From the NCBI RefSeq assembly GCF_014621775.1, contig NZ_CP061204.1:186001-250000 (forward strand): 64,000 nucleotides of DNA, read 5' to 3'. This document shows positions 9,854-17,983 of the stretch, in pieces (the first letter of the stretch is position 1; each line of letters starts with the position of its first letter). The notes under the pieces are model-generated. The model was not told the origin of the DNA, made no database searches, and worked only from the letters and a program-made list of their open reading frames with translations. Made by a program: the position numbers and the translations under genes. The DNA is from Stenotrophomonas sp. 169 (GTDB lineage: Bacteria; Pseudomonadota; Gammaproteobacteria; Xanthomonadales; Xanthomonadaceae).

Positions 9854-9940
9854 ATCAAACCGCATCTGGAAGAGATGCAAGTGGAATTCACGAAGAACGT
9901 TCAGCTGGCGGTAGATAATTACAGGAGATACGGCGAATGA
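9854..9940 (+). pseudogene. Scrap of a SUKH-like gene between the two immunity paralogues
   Basis: A short in-frame stretch encodes about 28 residues containing EEMQVEFTKN. This matches EEMQVEFTND of the SUKH gene at 6885-7271, and the DNA match (GAAGAGATGCA.GT.GAATT) is close. Its stop overlaps the start codon of the next gene (ATGA at 9937). It looks like the remnant of an immunity gene that once stood here, or a small coupling ORF derived from one. Confidence 0.4.
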
Positions 9941-10848
9941 TTGATCCTATTCTTGGGGTGATTGACGATGCATATCGCACGAAGTCATCGGATTATATGG
10001 GTCGGCTAGACGGTGGAATATATACCTCATTCAGCCAAGTTCCCTCGGAGCTGCGCAATCAGATCAAGGGTGGAAGAATAGGCGATGGAAAATACGATTT
10101 CGCTGGTCTACTCGATAAGGGAAAGCAGTGGCTCATTGAGCCGCTGAGACAGTTGCAGCCGAATTCATACGTGGCGTTGCAGGAGGTGGCGGGCCCATTG
10201 CTCTTGGGCATTGCAATGACGGCCCAGAGATTCAAGCCCGATGAGCTTACAGATCCATTCCCCGTCCTATTCATGGAGTCGGCGGGATCCATTCTGCAGA
10301 TATATCCTCCCTTCCAAGGAGAGACCTACGAGGGTGGAGACGACAGCTTTGGATCACTTCTGAGTCTCCCTTCTGCGATTTCAAAATCATGGCTCTGGAG
10401 GTGCGATGGGTGGCGCTTGCCGCTTCATACAGTTGAGGGACCCATGGTCAATCGCGGTTTAGTGGGTCACCCGTCCTTCATGTGGGTTCCGTTTGATCAG
10501 TACCTCGACTCCGCGGGAAGGGGTGTCAAGAAAAAATATCTCGAAAAGTACGTCACTGTCTTGCCCGACATGGTGACTTATCCAAATGGTACACCCGCAT
10601 ATAAGCTCAGATGCTTCCTGGATACCAGGCCCAGAGGCTACGGTGGTACTTCGGGAGACCAGCTTTTCGTCTGTTCCACGAGAACCGATCAGATCGTATA
10701 TCACATCCGTAACGGAGACCTGGATTGCCTCCGCGTTATTGATAATCCAGCAGAGTCAATCGATCTTTACTGTGCTCATGTGATCCGGGCACTGCCTGGA
10801 AGATTCGATTTCATGCCGTGGAGCAGGCCGTTTGCGGACATGACGTAA
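9937..10848 (+). CDS. Candidate immunity protein of module B, copy 2 (paralogue)
   Basis: 303 residues, clearly homologous over the full length to the protein at 8928-9842. Shared blocks are DYMG, KG.QWLIEPLR, FGSLLSLP, WLWRCDGWR, GHPSFMWVPFDQYLDS, YKLRCFLDTRP and a C-terminal PWSRPF. The start ATG has AGGAGA eight bases upstream, a good ribosome-binding site. The two copies have diverged considerably, so this is an old duplication or separate acquisition. Two paralogous protectors after one tip may cover variant toxins. The family is unknown to me. Confidence 0.6.
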   Translation: MIDPILGVIDDAYRTKSSDYMGRLDGGIYTSFSQVPSELRNQIKGGRIGDGKYDFAGLLDKGKQWLIEPLRQLQPNSYVALQEVAGPLLLGIAMTAQRFKPDELTDPFPVLFMESAGSILQIYPPFQGETYEGGDDSFGSLLSLPSAISKSWLWRCDGWRLPLHTVEGPMVNRGLVGHPSFMWVPFDQYLDSAGRGVKKKYLEKYVTVLPDMVTYPNGTPAYKLRCFLDTRPRGYGGTSGDQLFVCSTRTDQIVYHIRNGDLDCLRVIDNPAESIDLYCAHVIRALPGRFDFMPWSRPFADMT

Positions 10849-10966
10849 AGCCCAGCAGTCAAGCATGAAGCCCACGTTGCATCGAATGATTCAATTGTTG
10901 AAGTCATTGAATCTTTCGTCGCCGCAGTAATTTGAAATGCGATAGCCGGCATGCCCGGCTCTAGCA

Positions 10967-11099
10967 CGCAGCGGCGACATCAACGTCACCGGCAGCCATA
11001 TCCAGGGTGACAACGTGGCCCTGGCCGCTGCGCGCGACCTGGTCCTGAGGAGCGCCGAACAACGCCAGGAGCAGACCGAGCGCAATAAGGCCAGCAGCA
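10967..11099 (+). repeat. cdiA homology arm of displaced module C
   Basis: About 133 bases are nearly identical to cdiA at about 4158-4290, covering the stretch that encodes SGDINVTGSHIQGDN and the following charged region. The arm's cdiA frame differs from the frame of the downstream toxin ORF, so simple recombination here would not give an in-frame fusion unless the frame was altered later. About 118 bases before it (10849-10966) hold nothing I recognise. Confidence 0.8.
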
Positions 11100-11129
11100 G
11101 CCCTGGCGACGCCGAGCATCGCGCAGAAC

Positions 11130-12146
11130 ATGGCGGGCATGGCGACGGTGGAGGCAATGTCCCAGCGCGAGTACGGCCGCAGCTTTGGCTCGCTGGATAT
11201 AGACACGCAAACAGAGTTGTTGGGTCTGGTGGCGGTTGTCTATGTGGGCCAGCTGGAGAGCCTTGGCGCGACAGACCCCTCAGTACGTTCGGACGGAGGC
11301 CACCCGGCTTCGCAGGGAGCAGACGGTAACAGCGCTGGGGGCATGCTGCAGGCCGGCAAGCTGATCAGCGGCGTTATTGAGAGCGGAGGCAGAGGGGTAG
11401 AAAAGGCCGTCAACTGGATGGGCGAAGACACGGCCATGGCATTGGCTTACGTGGCAATGGCTGCAGCCGGCGGGCCGGTAAAGGCTTTGGGGAGCATGGC
11501 GTGGGAGGCGTCGCCTGCCGGCCAAGGCATCCAGCAGAAGAAACAGGACTACCTGGTGAATCCGCTGGGCGAGGTCGTGGGACGGTGGGGCTTCGGTGCG
11601 AAGACCGACGACCAGTTGCAGGCGGTACACCCTGCGAGCAACACCATGGCTGGGCTGGGTGTAGATGCTGTGTTGTCAGCGGTTGGTGTGCAGGCGGTGC
11701 GCACCGGTGCCAAGGGCGTTGTCGAGGGCTCGAAGGGCATCGGCGGAAAAATTTATGGGGCTGAGGCAGCTGTAGACGGAGGTGTGCTTGGGGGCGCGCA
11801 TCGTGATACGAGTAAGCCAGCTAATGACGGATTCGACTCACATCACTGTCCGGCAAAAAATTGTTACAAAGCAGCGCCTGTCAGCTCAGATGATGGCCCG
11901 GCGATCAAAATGTCGCCCCAAGATCACCGCCGGACTCGCAGTCACGGGGGGTCACATGAGGCGCAAGCTTACCGGGCGGAACAACAGGCTCTTCTAAGGG
12001 ATGGGAAGCTGATGGACGCCGTGCAAATGGATGTCGATGACATACGTTCAAAATTTGGTAATAAATATGATGATAATATTAAGCAAATGCTCGATTATGC
12101 AAAGACACTTGATCCGTCGCAATTCAAGGTGGGAGTTAAGCCATGA
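11130..12146 (+). CDS. Orphan polymorphic-toxin C-terminal module C, nuclease-like tip
   Basis: 338 residues without signal peptide or stalk. A helical Ala/Gly-rich region (about 70-230) precedes a short domain with HHCPAKNCY (about 238), IKMSPQDHRRTRSHGG (about 260-275) and a helical tail DDIRSKFGNKYDDNIKQML. The paired His and DHR/SHGG pattern resembles small HNH-like toxin tips seen at the ends of Rhs and CdiA proteins; the catalytic assignment is an inference. ATG at 11130 is the first usable start, but the frame reads upstream into the scar with the cdiA arm. The last third becomes AT-rich. The stop overlaps the immunity candidate start (ATGA), indicating translational coupling. Confidence 0.65.
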   Translation: MAGMATVEAMSQREYGRSFGSLDIDTQTELLGLVAVVYVGQLESLGATDPSVRSDGGHPASQGADGNSAGGMLQAGKLISGVIESGGRGVEKAVNWMGEDTAMALAYVAMAAAGGPVKALGSMAWEASPAGQGIQQKKQDYLVNPLGEVVGRWGFGAKTDDQLQAVHPASNTMAGLGVDAVLSAVGVQAVRTGAKGVVEGSKGIGGKIYGAEAAVDGGVLGGAHRDTSKPANDGFDSHHCPAKNCYKAAPVSSDDGPAIKMSPQDHRRTRSHGGSHEAQAYRAEQQALLRDGKLMDAVQMDVDDIRSKFGNKYDDNIKQMLDYAKTLDPSQFKVGVKP

Positions 12147-12553
12147 TATTTGAGTATCAAACAGGCAAAGTTGGCTGCGTCTCAGCTGGAATGGATCGTA
12201 GTGAGGTTAGGAGGCTCTTGGGAAAATTCGAAGAGTTCCGTAAGAGTCCCGATAGCATAAACACTACCGATGATTTTGCGGATGCCGCAGCTCACGTATA
12301 TTATGATAATCATGATCACGTGGTAGGTGTTGAGGTCCACCGAGAGTCAGGACTATTTTACAGGGGACTCTCTGTAATGGAGAAGACGCCCGAACAAATA
12401 GAAAGTTCATTGTCGACGTTGAGTGTGGAATGTGATCGTTCTGATTCTTCCATGATATCAATCGAGGGCGGGAAAGTAGGGATGTACTTGATGGAGGATA
12501 ATGGAGGGGTTGACGTGGTTGTTTCCGTCTATGTGGATCTTTCAGAAACTTGA
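12143..12553 (+). CDS. Candidate immunity protein of module C
   Basis: A 136-residue AT-rich gene whose ATG overlaps the toxin stop by four bases (ATGA). The protein has mixed alpha/beta character with a repeated hydrophobic pattern and no signal peptide or membrane segment. I do not recognise the family. Tight coupling to a toxin tip is the usual arrangement for a cognate immunity protein, and that is the only basis for the call. Confidence 0.65.
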   Translation: MIFEYQTGKVGCVSAGMDRSEVRRLLGKFEEFRKSPDSINTTDDFADAAAHVYYDNHDHVVGVEVHRESGLFYRGLSVMEKTPEQIESSLSTLSVECDRSDSSMISIEGGKVGMYLMEDNGGVDVVVSVYVDLSET

Positions 12554-12610
12554 CCTGTAGTAAATGACTGCATCCTCTATATTTGTACCTACTATAAGGA
12601 GGCGATTGGC

Positions 12611-13222
12611 GGGCGGCTCATCGAGCAGCAGCGAGATCAACAGCAGCCAGACCACCGCGCAGGGCAGCCGCATCGCCAGCGAGGGCGACGTGGTGATCGT
12701 GGCGCGCAGCGGCGACATCAACGTCACCGGCAGCCATATCTAGGGTGACAACGTGGCCCTGACCGCTGCACGCGACCTGGTCCTGAAGAGCGCCGAAAAA
12801 CGCCAAGGCTGGAAGGTGCACAGGCCATCGGCGAGCGGGTGATCGCCAACGTGGGGCGCGACCTGACCCTGACCAGCCAGCAGGACCGCACCGACTACGA
12901 ACGCAGCGACAAATCCGGTGGCATCGACGCAGCGATCGGTACCGGCGGCGGGCAGGTCAGCGGGTATTACAACCAGCAGAAGATCGACAGCAACTACGTC
13001 AGCGTATAAAAGCAGACCGGCATCCAAGCAGGCGCGGGGGGCTTTGACATCAACGTCGGCGGCCACACGGCGCTGACCGGCGCGGCGATTGCCAGCACGG
13101 CCGATCCGTCCAGGAACGCGCTCAGCACGGGCAGCCTGAGCGTGCAGGATCTGCAGAACGAAGCACGCTACAAGGCGACCAGTGCCGGTGTGAGCGCCAG
13201 CTCGCAGGGTGGCAATCTGCTG
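12611..13222 (+). pseudogene. Decayed cdiA fragment (module D)
   Basis: This stretch copies cdiA from about 4064 to 4861 with an internal deletion of about 190 bases (cdiA 4260-4449). Two substitutions create stops relative to cdiA: CAG to TAG in the SHIQG codon run at about 12740, and GAA to TAA in YVSVEK at about 13007. Overall identity is still high, so the duplication is recent or has been maintained by gene conversion. It stops abruptly at GGCAATCTGCTGG, where a Fic-gene fragment begins. Confidence 0.85.
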
Positions 13223-13412
13223 GCCGTTCCCTGACGGAAACGGCCGCAGCTCGCGACTGATGGCTGACCTGTTCCTGCAGTCGCGCGGTGAGCAGCCTTT
13301 CTCGTGGGGGCCAGCACCGCACAACAGCACCGTGCGGAAAAGCTACCTGCAGGCCGTACGGGAAGCTGACGCTGGCAACTGGCAGCCACTCCTTGGATTC
13401 GTCCGAAGCTAG
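13220..13412 (+). pseudogene. 3' fragment of a Fic-domain gene (mobile mystery protein B-like)
   Basis: The frame ending at 13412 encodes PFPDGNGRSSRLMADL, the catalytic Fic motif (HPFx[D/N]GNGR) lacking its His because the fusion to cdiA sequence replaced it with Trp. It continues with FSWG, VRKSYLQAVREADAG and a final LLGFVRS. This C-terminus is typical of the Fic-domain 'mobile mystery protein B' family carried by mobile elements. The 5' part is missing, so the gene is dead. It marks the right boundary of the CDI array. Bases 13413-13623 hold nothing recognisable except the ribosome-binding region of the next gene. Confidence 0.75.
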
Positions 13413-13623
13413 AGGGATGGCCTGAGCAGATCACCCGCAACGCTGGATTCATGAGGCGAGCGTGTCCCGTGATCGCCTGCTGAGGTGGATTTCGATGGAA
13501 GTGGGGTTTCGGCGACACCGATGGGCACCTGCAGACGTACTTATCCCTTCCTCACCCATCCCGTGAAAACTCTTTAACGCTTGTCGCATTCGGCCAGTAC
13601 CATGGCGAGAAAAAAGGAATTCC

Positions 13624-14979
13624 ATGCTCGAGACAGGAAGCGCCCGCGGCAGCCGGGAGTGGCTGAGCCGCAAGTTCCCGGACCATGCGCAGTGGCCGCG
13701 CATCCAACGCCTGCTGCGCTTGAGCGGTGTGGTCTGTGTGCTGCATGGGGTGATCTGGGGCGCGTTCTACGGCGCTCACGGCATGGACGTGCTGGCCATC
13801 GTGCTGTTTTCCCTGATCCTGGTCGGTCTAGGCTGCCTGGGCATCGCCCGCAAGCGCGACCGGATCCCGCTGGTGTTGATCGCGCACGTGCTGCTGGTGA
13901 TGACGATCTTCGTCAGCTTGGCCGAGACCCCGACGGCGGCGGCGGCGCGTTCGACCCACCTGTTCCTGCTGCCGATCGGCGTGGCCAGTTTCTTCCTGTT
14001 CCGTAGCGAGCGCGTCTATCTGCGCTGGCTGTTCCCTGGCATGTGCATCGCCGCGCTGGTGGTGCTGGCCATCAGCCCGGTCAGTCTCGGGCCGCAGCTG
14101 GAGCTGCTTACCGATGATGTGCGACGGCTGCGCCACGGCCTGAACACCCTCACCGCCATGGTGCTGACCTGCAGCGTGCTGGCGATCTTCCGCGAAGACC
14201 TGAGCGAGCAGATGGATCAGTATGCCGCGCTGGTACGTGGGCTGGCCCAACGCGAGCTGCGTGCCTATCTGCAGCCGCAGGTCGGGCTGGACGGACGCGT
14301 GCTGGGCGCGGAGATGCTGCTGCGATGGGACCGGCCGGGCCATGGCCTGCAGTCGCCGGACAAGTTCATCCCGCTGGCCGAAGAAACCGGTCTGATCCAC
14401 GATATCGGCCTGATGGTGTTGGAACGCGCGTGCGTGCACCTGAAGAACTGGTCGACCCTGCCCGGTGTGGATGCCTGGATGCTGTCGGTCAATGTCAGCC
14501 CGCTGCAGTTGGCATCGGACAGCTTCGTGGACGATGTGCGTGCGACCCTGCGCAGGGTGGGCGCGCCACCGAATCGCCTAAGGTTGGAGATCACCGAATC
14601 GGCCCTGGCGACGGATCTGTCCGTGCTGGCCGCGAAGATGGGCGCGCTGCGCCAAGATGGCATCTCCTGGTCGCTGGACGACTTTGGTACGGGGTTCTCT
14701 TCGTTCTCCCTGCTGCAGGCGTTGCCGCTGGACGAGCTGAAGATCGACCAGACGTTCGTGCGGGGCATGGGCGATGACCCGAGCCAGCGCGAGCTGGTGC
14801 GCAAGATCATCGAGATCGCGGAAATCCTGGGCATCGCCACCGTGGCCGAAGGCGTGGAGACCGAGCAGCAGCGCGAGTGGTTGGCCGGCATGGGCTGCCG
14901 GGTGTTCCAGGGCTACCTGTTCGGCCGCCCCGTCAGTGCCGAGGCGTTCCATCAGGCGCACGTGCCGCAGGGGCGGTAG
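13624..14979 (+). CDS. Membrane-anchored EAL-domain cyclic-di-GMP phosphodiesterase
   Basis: 451 residues. The N-terminal ~195 residues carry about five hydrophobic segments and no recognised sensory domain. The EAL domain follows from about residue 210. Its signature reads EMLLRW in place of EALLRW, and the remaining catalytic positions are present: NVSPLQL, LEITES, LDDFGTGFSS, LKIDQTF, and AEGVETEQQ with FQGYLFGRP at the end. It should hydrolyse c-di-GMP to pGpG at the inner membrane. There is no GGDEF domain. AAAGGA lies about 7 bases before ATG 13624. The gene stands alone, convergent with the thiamine operon, and its GC content returns to the chromosomal norm after the CDI array. Confidence 0.88.
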   Translation: MLETGSARGSREWLSRKFPDHAQWPRIQRLLRLSGVVCVLHGVIWGAFYGAHGMDVLAIVLFSLILVGLGCLGIARKRDRIPLVLIAHVLLVMTIFVSLAETPTAAAARSTHLFLLPIGVASFFLFRSERVYLRWLFPGMCIAALVVLAISPVSLGPQLELLTDDVRRLRHGLNTLTAMVLTCSVLAIFREDLSEQMDQYAALVRGLAQRELRAYLQPQVGLDGRVLGAEMLLRWDRPGHGLQSPDKFIPLAEETGLIHDIGLMVLERACVHLKNWSTLPGVDAWMLSVNVSPLQLASDSFVDDVRATLRRVGAPPNRLRLEITESALATDLSVLAAKMGALRQDGISWSLDDFGTGFSSFSLLQALPLDELKIDQTFVRGMGDDPSQRELVRKIIEIAEILGIATVAEGVETEQQREWLAGMGCRVFQGYLFGRPVSAEAFHQAHVPQGR

Positions 14980-15029
14980 CTACGGCGTTGGGGCACCGGT
15001 GCGCACAGGCTGACGGCCGGCGGCCGTCA

Positions 15030-15611
15030 CTACCGGGGGCAGGCTACCGGGGCATTGCTCGCCGCACTCCAGCGGCGCAGGCCCAGCACGGCCAGGCCGA
15101 TGAACACCGCATACAACGCGGCGGTCACGTTGAGCGACTTGAACAGGTACAGCCCCACGTACACCACATCCACCACGATCCACATCCACCACGCGGCCAC
15201 GTGGCGACGCGCCTGCCACCACTGCGCCACCAGGCTCATGGCGGCCAGCATGGCATCCAGCCACGGCAGCGCGGCGTTGGTCCAGGTATGCATGGCTGCA
15301 CCCAGTGCCAGCCCCACCGCCACGCCGGCACCTAGATCGATGAAGCGGCGCCGCGCGGGCAGCGGCACGATGCTGACCAGGCCATCCGCCTGCGCGCTTT
15401 GCCGCCAGCTCATCCAGCCGTACACCAGGAAGCCGCCGAACACGATCTGCAGCAAGGTGTCCGAGTACAGCCGGGCCTCGGCGAACACGAAGGCATACAG
15501 TGCCACCGACACCAGGCCGATCGGCCAGCCGATCATCCGTCGCCGGGTCATCAGCCACACACCGAGCATGCTCAGCGCGGCGGCGGACCATTCCAGCAGT
15601 TCCGCGCTCAT
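15030..15611 (-). CDS. pnuT: PnuC-family transporter, probable thiamine permease PnuT
   Basis: 193 residues with about seven hydrophobic segments and the PnuC-family pattern WPIGL.SVALYA.VF and YSDTLLQ..FGG. PnuC relatives move nicotinamide riboside, riboflavin or thiamine across the inner membrane by facilitated diffusion, with trapping by phosphorylation. Thiamine is favoured here because the start overlaps the stop of a TonB-dependent receptor (ATGA at 15608-15611) whose leader carries a TPP riboswitch, an omr1-pnuT type arrangement known for thiamine uptake. Substrate assignment is from context. Confidence 0.85.
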   Translation of the reverse strand: MSAELLEWSAAALSMLGVWLMTRRRMIGWPIGLVSVALYAFVFAEARLYSDTLLQIVFGGFLVYGWMSWRQSAQADGLVSIVPLPARRRFIDLGAGVAVGLALGAAMHTWTNAALPWLDAMLAAMSLVAQWWQARRHVAAWWMWIVVDVVYVGLYLFKSLNVTAALYAVFIGLAVLGLRRWSAASNAPVACPR

Positions 15612-17791
15612 AGCGCGATGGTGACCGACAGGCGGGCCTGGCGCGGGGCGCCAGCGAACAGGTAGTAATCGCCGGCACTGCTGCCCGTGTCACGCCAGTA
15701 GAATTTGTCGAATACGTTGTCCACCGAAAGCCGCCAGGTGACCGGCCGATCGCGCAGCGCATGCTGGTAGCGCAGTCCGGCGTCGAACACGCTGTAGCTG
15801 GGCGCACGCACGCTGCCATCCACCGTAGCTGTGTTGGCCGACGCATAGCGCCAGCCGCCGGTAACGCCCAGCCCTGCAGCGAACGGGAGCTGGTAATCCA
15901 CGTGCACGTTGGCGCGCGTCTTGGGCACGTTAACCAGCTGGTGGCCTTCGTATGCCGGTGTGCCCGCATCACGCGCACGCGCCTGCAACACGCTGGCGCT
16001 GGCGTTGAGCTGCAGGCGCTCGGTCAGTCTGCCGTTCGCGGTCAGCTCCACGCCGGTGTGGGTCTGCTGGCCGCGTTGCACGAAGGTGAAGCCGGCATCG
16101 CTGTCATCGGGCATGGCGTACTGGAAGGGCTGCGAGGTACGGAACAGTGCCGCTCCCAAGGTCAACGTATCGGTCGATGCGTACTTCACGCCCGCCTCCA
16201 GCTGGCGCGACAGAAGGGGCGGCAGGAAGGTGCTTTCGTTGGACGTCCAGAACGGCGCTTCCTGGCCCAGCGAAATGCCGCGCACGTAGCTCACATACGC
16301 GTTGACCTGATCGGTGGCGTTCCAGATGACAGCGGTCTGCGGCAGGAACCGCGACAGAGTGCTGTGCCGCTCCGGAGTGCCGCGCTTGTCGTAGGCGCGC
16401 TCATCCAGCTTGACCATGCGGCCACCCACCAGCCACTGCCAGTCATCGCCGAAGCGCATGCGGTCCAGTGCGAACAGTGCATCCTGCTTGCTGTAAAGGC
16501 GGCGCGCGGAAGCGCCGGGCATCAGCGGCGACGGCGCGTACTGCGGCACCCGGGCATCGCCGATGTTGGCGGTACCCACGTACTCGTTGACGTTCTGGCG
16601 CTTGTTCACCGTGCGGCGGAAGGTGTCAGCGCCGATGCTGAGCTCGTGGCTGACACGGCCGGTATCGAAGCGGCCACGCAGCTCTGCACGCAGTTCCTGG
16701 TTGACGCGGGTGTCGTCCGGGCTGCGGTAATCGTAGATGTCGTAGTCGCCATTGGGCGCGAAGTAGTTGCCCGGTACGCTGCCATCGGCGCACTGTGCAG
16801 CGTAGTAGCAGCCGTACGCGAACGCGACGTTGTCATCGATCACCGAGCGGCTGTGGCTGGCCGACAGGCGCGACTGCCAGCGCGCGTTGATATCGTAGGT
16901 ATGCAACGCGGTGAGGTTGGTGCTGGCGATGCCCACCGGCTGCTGCCACGCCTGGTAGCCCAGCATCTTCGCGCGGTCCACGCCGCGCGGAAGCGCAGTC
17001 GCCCCCAGCAGCTGATAGCCCGATGCCGAGCGCTGCGCGCTGGTCTGGTAGTTGGCATCCACTTCCAGCTTGCTGCGGTCGCTGATCAGCCAGTCGGCGG
17101 CCACCGAGTAGAAGTTGCGGCGGCCGTCGGCATGGTCGATGTACGAACCGCTGTCTTCCCATGCGGCATTCAGGCGCACGCCGAAGCGGGGGGTGAGCCA
17201 GTGACCCACGTCCACGGCGGTGTAGCGCGTGCCTTCGGTGTCCGTGCCCAAGGTGACGGTGCGCACCTCGGCCGGGCGCTTGCTGACGTAGTTGATGATG
17301 CCGCCCGGCGCCATTACCCCGGCCGCCAACCCGGCTTCACCCTTCAGGATCTCGACCTGCTGGATGTTCTCCAGCGCGATGCGCTGCTCGCCGGCGGTGG
17401 CCAGTCCGTTGAAGCGGTAGCCGGTGGCGGTATCCAGCGCGAAGCCGCGGATGGCGATGTTCTGGTAATAGCCCACCGGGGCGTAGCTGTCGCCCAGTGA
17501 TGCATCGTTGGCGGCGATCTCGCTGAGCGTGCGCACGTGGCGGCTGTCCAGCACCGTGCGGTCCAGCAGGTTCACCGATGCCGGCGTGTCCTTCCAGCTA
17601 CCCGCGCCGAAGCTGCTTGATGGTGCGGTGGCGGCAGCCGCCTGCTGGGCCTGCACGCGCACGGCGGCCAGCTCGGTCGGCGTGCGGTCGGCCGCATCGG
17701 CAGGGGCATCGGCAGCGTGCAGCGGCAGCGCGGCACAGAGGGCAACGGTCAACAGCGTAGGGCGCAGGCAGCGGTTCATTCGATTCGTCAT
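15608..17791 (-). CDS. TonB-dependent outer-membrane receptor, probably for thiamine
   Basis: 727 residues from ATG 17791; ATG 17779 (MNRCLRP) is an alternative and gives a cleaner signal peptide ending ALPLHA. The frame is open to 17860, but that lies in the riboswitch. After the signal peptide come a plug domain with VNLLDRTVLDSR, a repeated 'GYYQNIAIRGFALD' segment, and IQQVEILKGEAGL, then a 22-strand barrel ending ARLSVTIAL. By sequence it belongs to the TonB 'siderophore receptor' subfamily and automatic annotation may call it that. The TPP riboswitch in its leader and its coupling to a PnuC-type permease argue for thiamine or a thiamine derivative. Confidence 0.88.
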   Translation of the reverse strand: MTNRMNRCLRPTLLTVALCAALPLHAADAPADAADRTPTELAAVRVQAQQAAAATAPSSSFGAGSWKDTPASVNLLDRTVLDSRHVRTLSEIAANDASLGDSYAPVGYYQNIAIRGFALDTATGYRFNGLATAGEQRIALENIQQVEILKGEAGLAAGVMAPGGIINYVSKRPAEVRTVTLGTDTEGTRYTAVDVGHWLTPRFGVRLNAAWEDSGSYIDHADGRRNFYSVAADWLISDRSKLEVDANYQTSAQRSASGYQLLGATALPRGVDRAKMLGYQAWQQPVGIASTNLTALHTYDINARWQSRLSASHSRSVIDDNVAFAYGCYYAAQCADGSVPGNYFAPNGDYDIYDYRSPDDTRVNQELRAELRGRFDTGRVSHELSIGADTFRRTVNKRQNVNEYVGTANIGDARVPQYAPSPLMPGASARRLYSKQDALFALDRMRFGDDWQWLVGGRMVKLDERAYDKRGTPERHSTLSRFLPQTAVIWNATDQVNAYVSYVRGISLGQEAPFWTSNESTFLPPLLSRQLEAGVKYASTDTLTLGAALFRTSQPFQYAMPDDSDAGFTFVQRGQQTHTGVELTANGRLTERLQLNASASVLQARARDAGTPAYEGHQLVNVPKTRANVHVDYQLPFAAGLGVTGGWRYASANTATVDGSVRAPSYSVFDAGLRYQHALRDRPVTWRLSVDNVFDKFYWRDTGSSAGDYYLFAGAPRQARLSVTIAL

Positions 17792-17857
17792 CAACAGGAA
17801 GAAAGACGAAGCGACGGCGCGCGCGCAGTGACCCGACGGGTCCATGTGCTTGCAGCT

Positions 17858-17940
17858 CAAAGCTCCCTACGCCGGTGCAAACCGGATCAGGTTCCAAGGG
17901 ACTCTCTCAGCCTGGTCAACCCAGGCACCCCCGCTTCAGG
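17858..17940 (-). promoter_or_regulatory. TPP riboswitch (THI box)
   Basis: On the minus strand the leader contains GGGGGTGCC, CAGGCTGAGAGAGTCCC, ACCTGATCCGG and CCGGCGTAGGGA, in the order and spacing of the TPP aptamer, closed by a short helix (AAGC/GCTT). CTGAGA forms the pyrimidine-sensing loop and the CCTGAT/CGTAGGGA parts bind the pyrophosphate side. About 70 bases separate it from the receptor start, so control may be on translation initiation or by termination. It should repress the receptor and PnuT when TPP is plentiful. Confidence 0.95.
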
Positions 17941-17983
17941 GTGTCATTTCACACCAAATTGGCCGAAGAAGCGAATCAGCCGC

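Noticed and set aside
15608..17791. Naming the receptor a siderophore receptor
   Set aside because: The subfamily match exists, but the TPP riboswitch and PnuC coupling fit thiamine uptake better.
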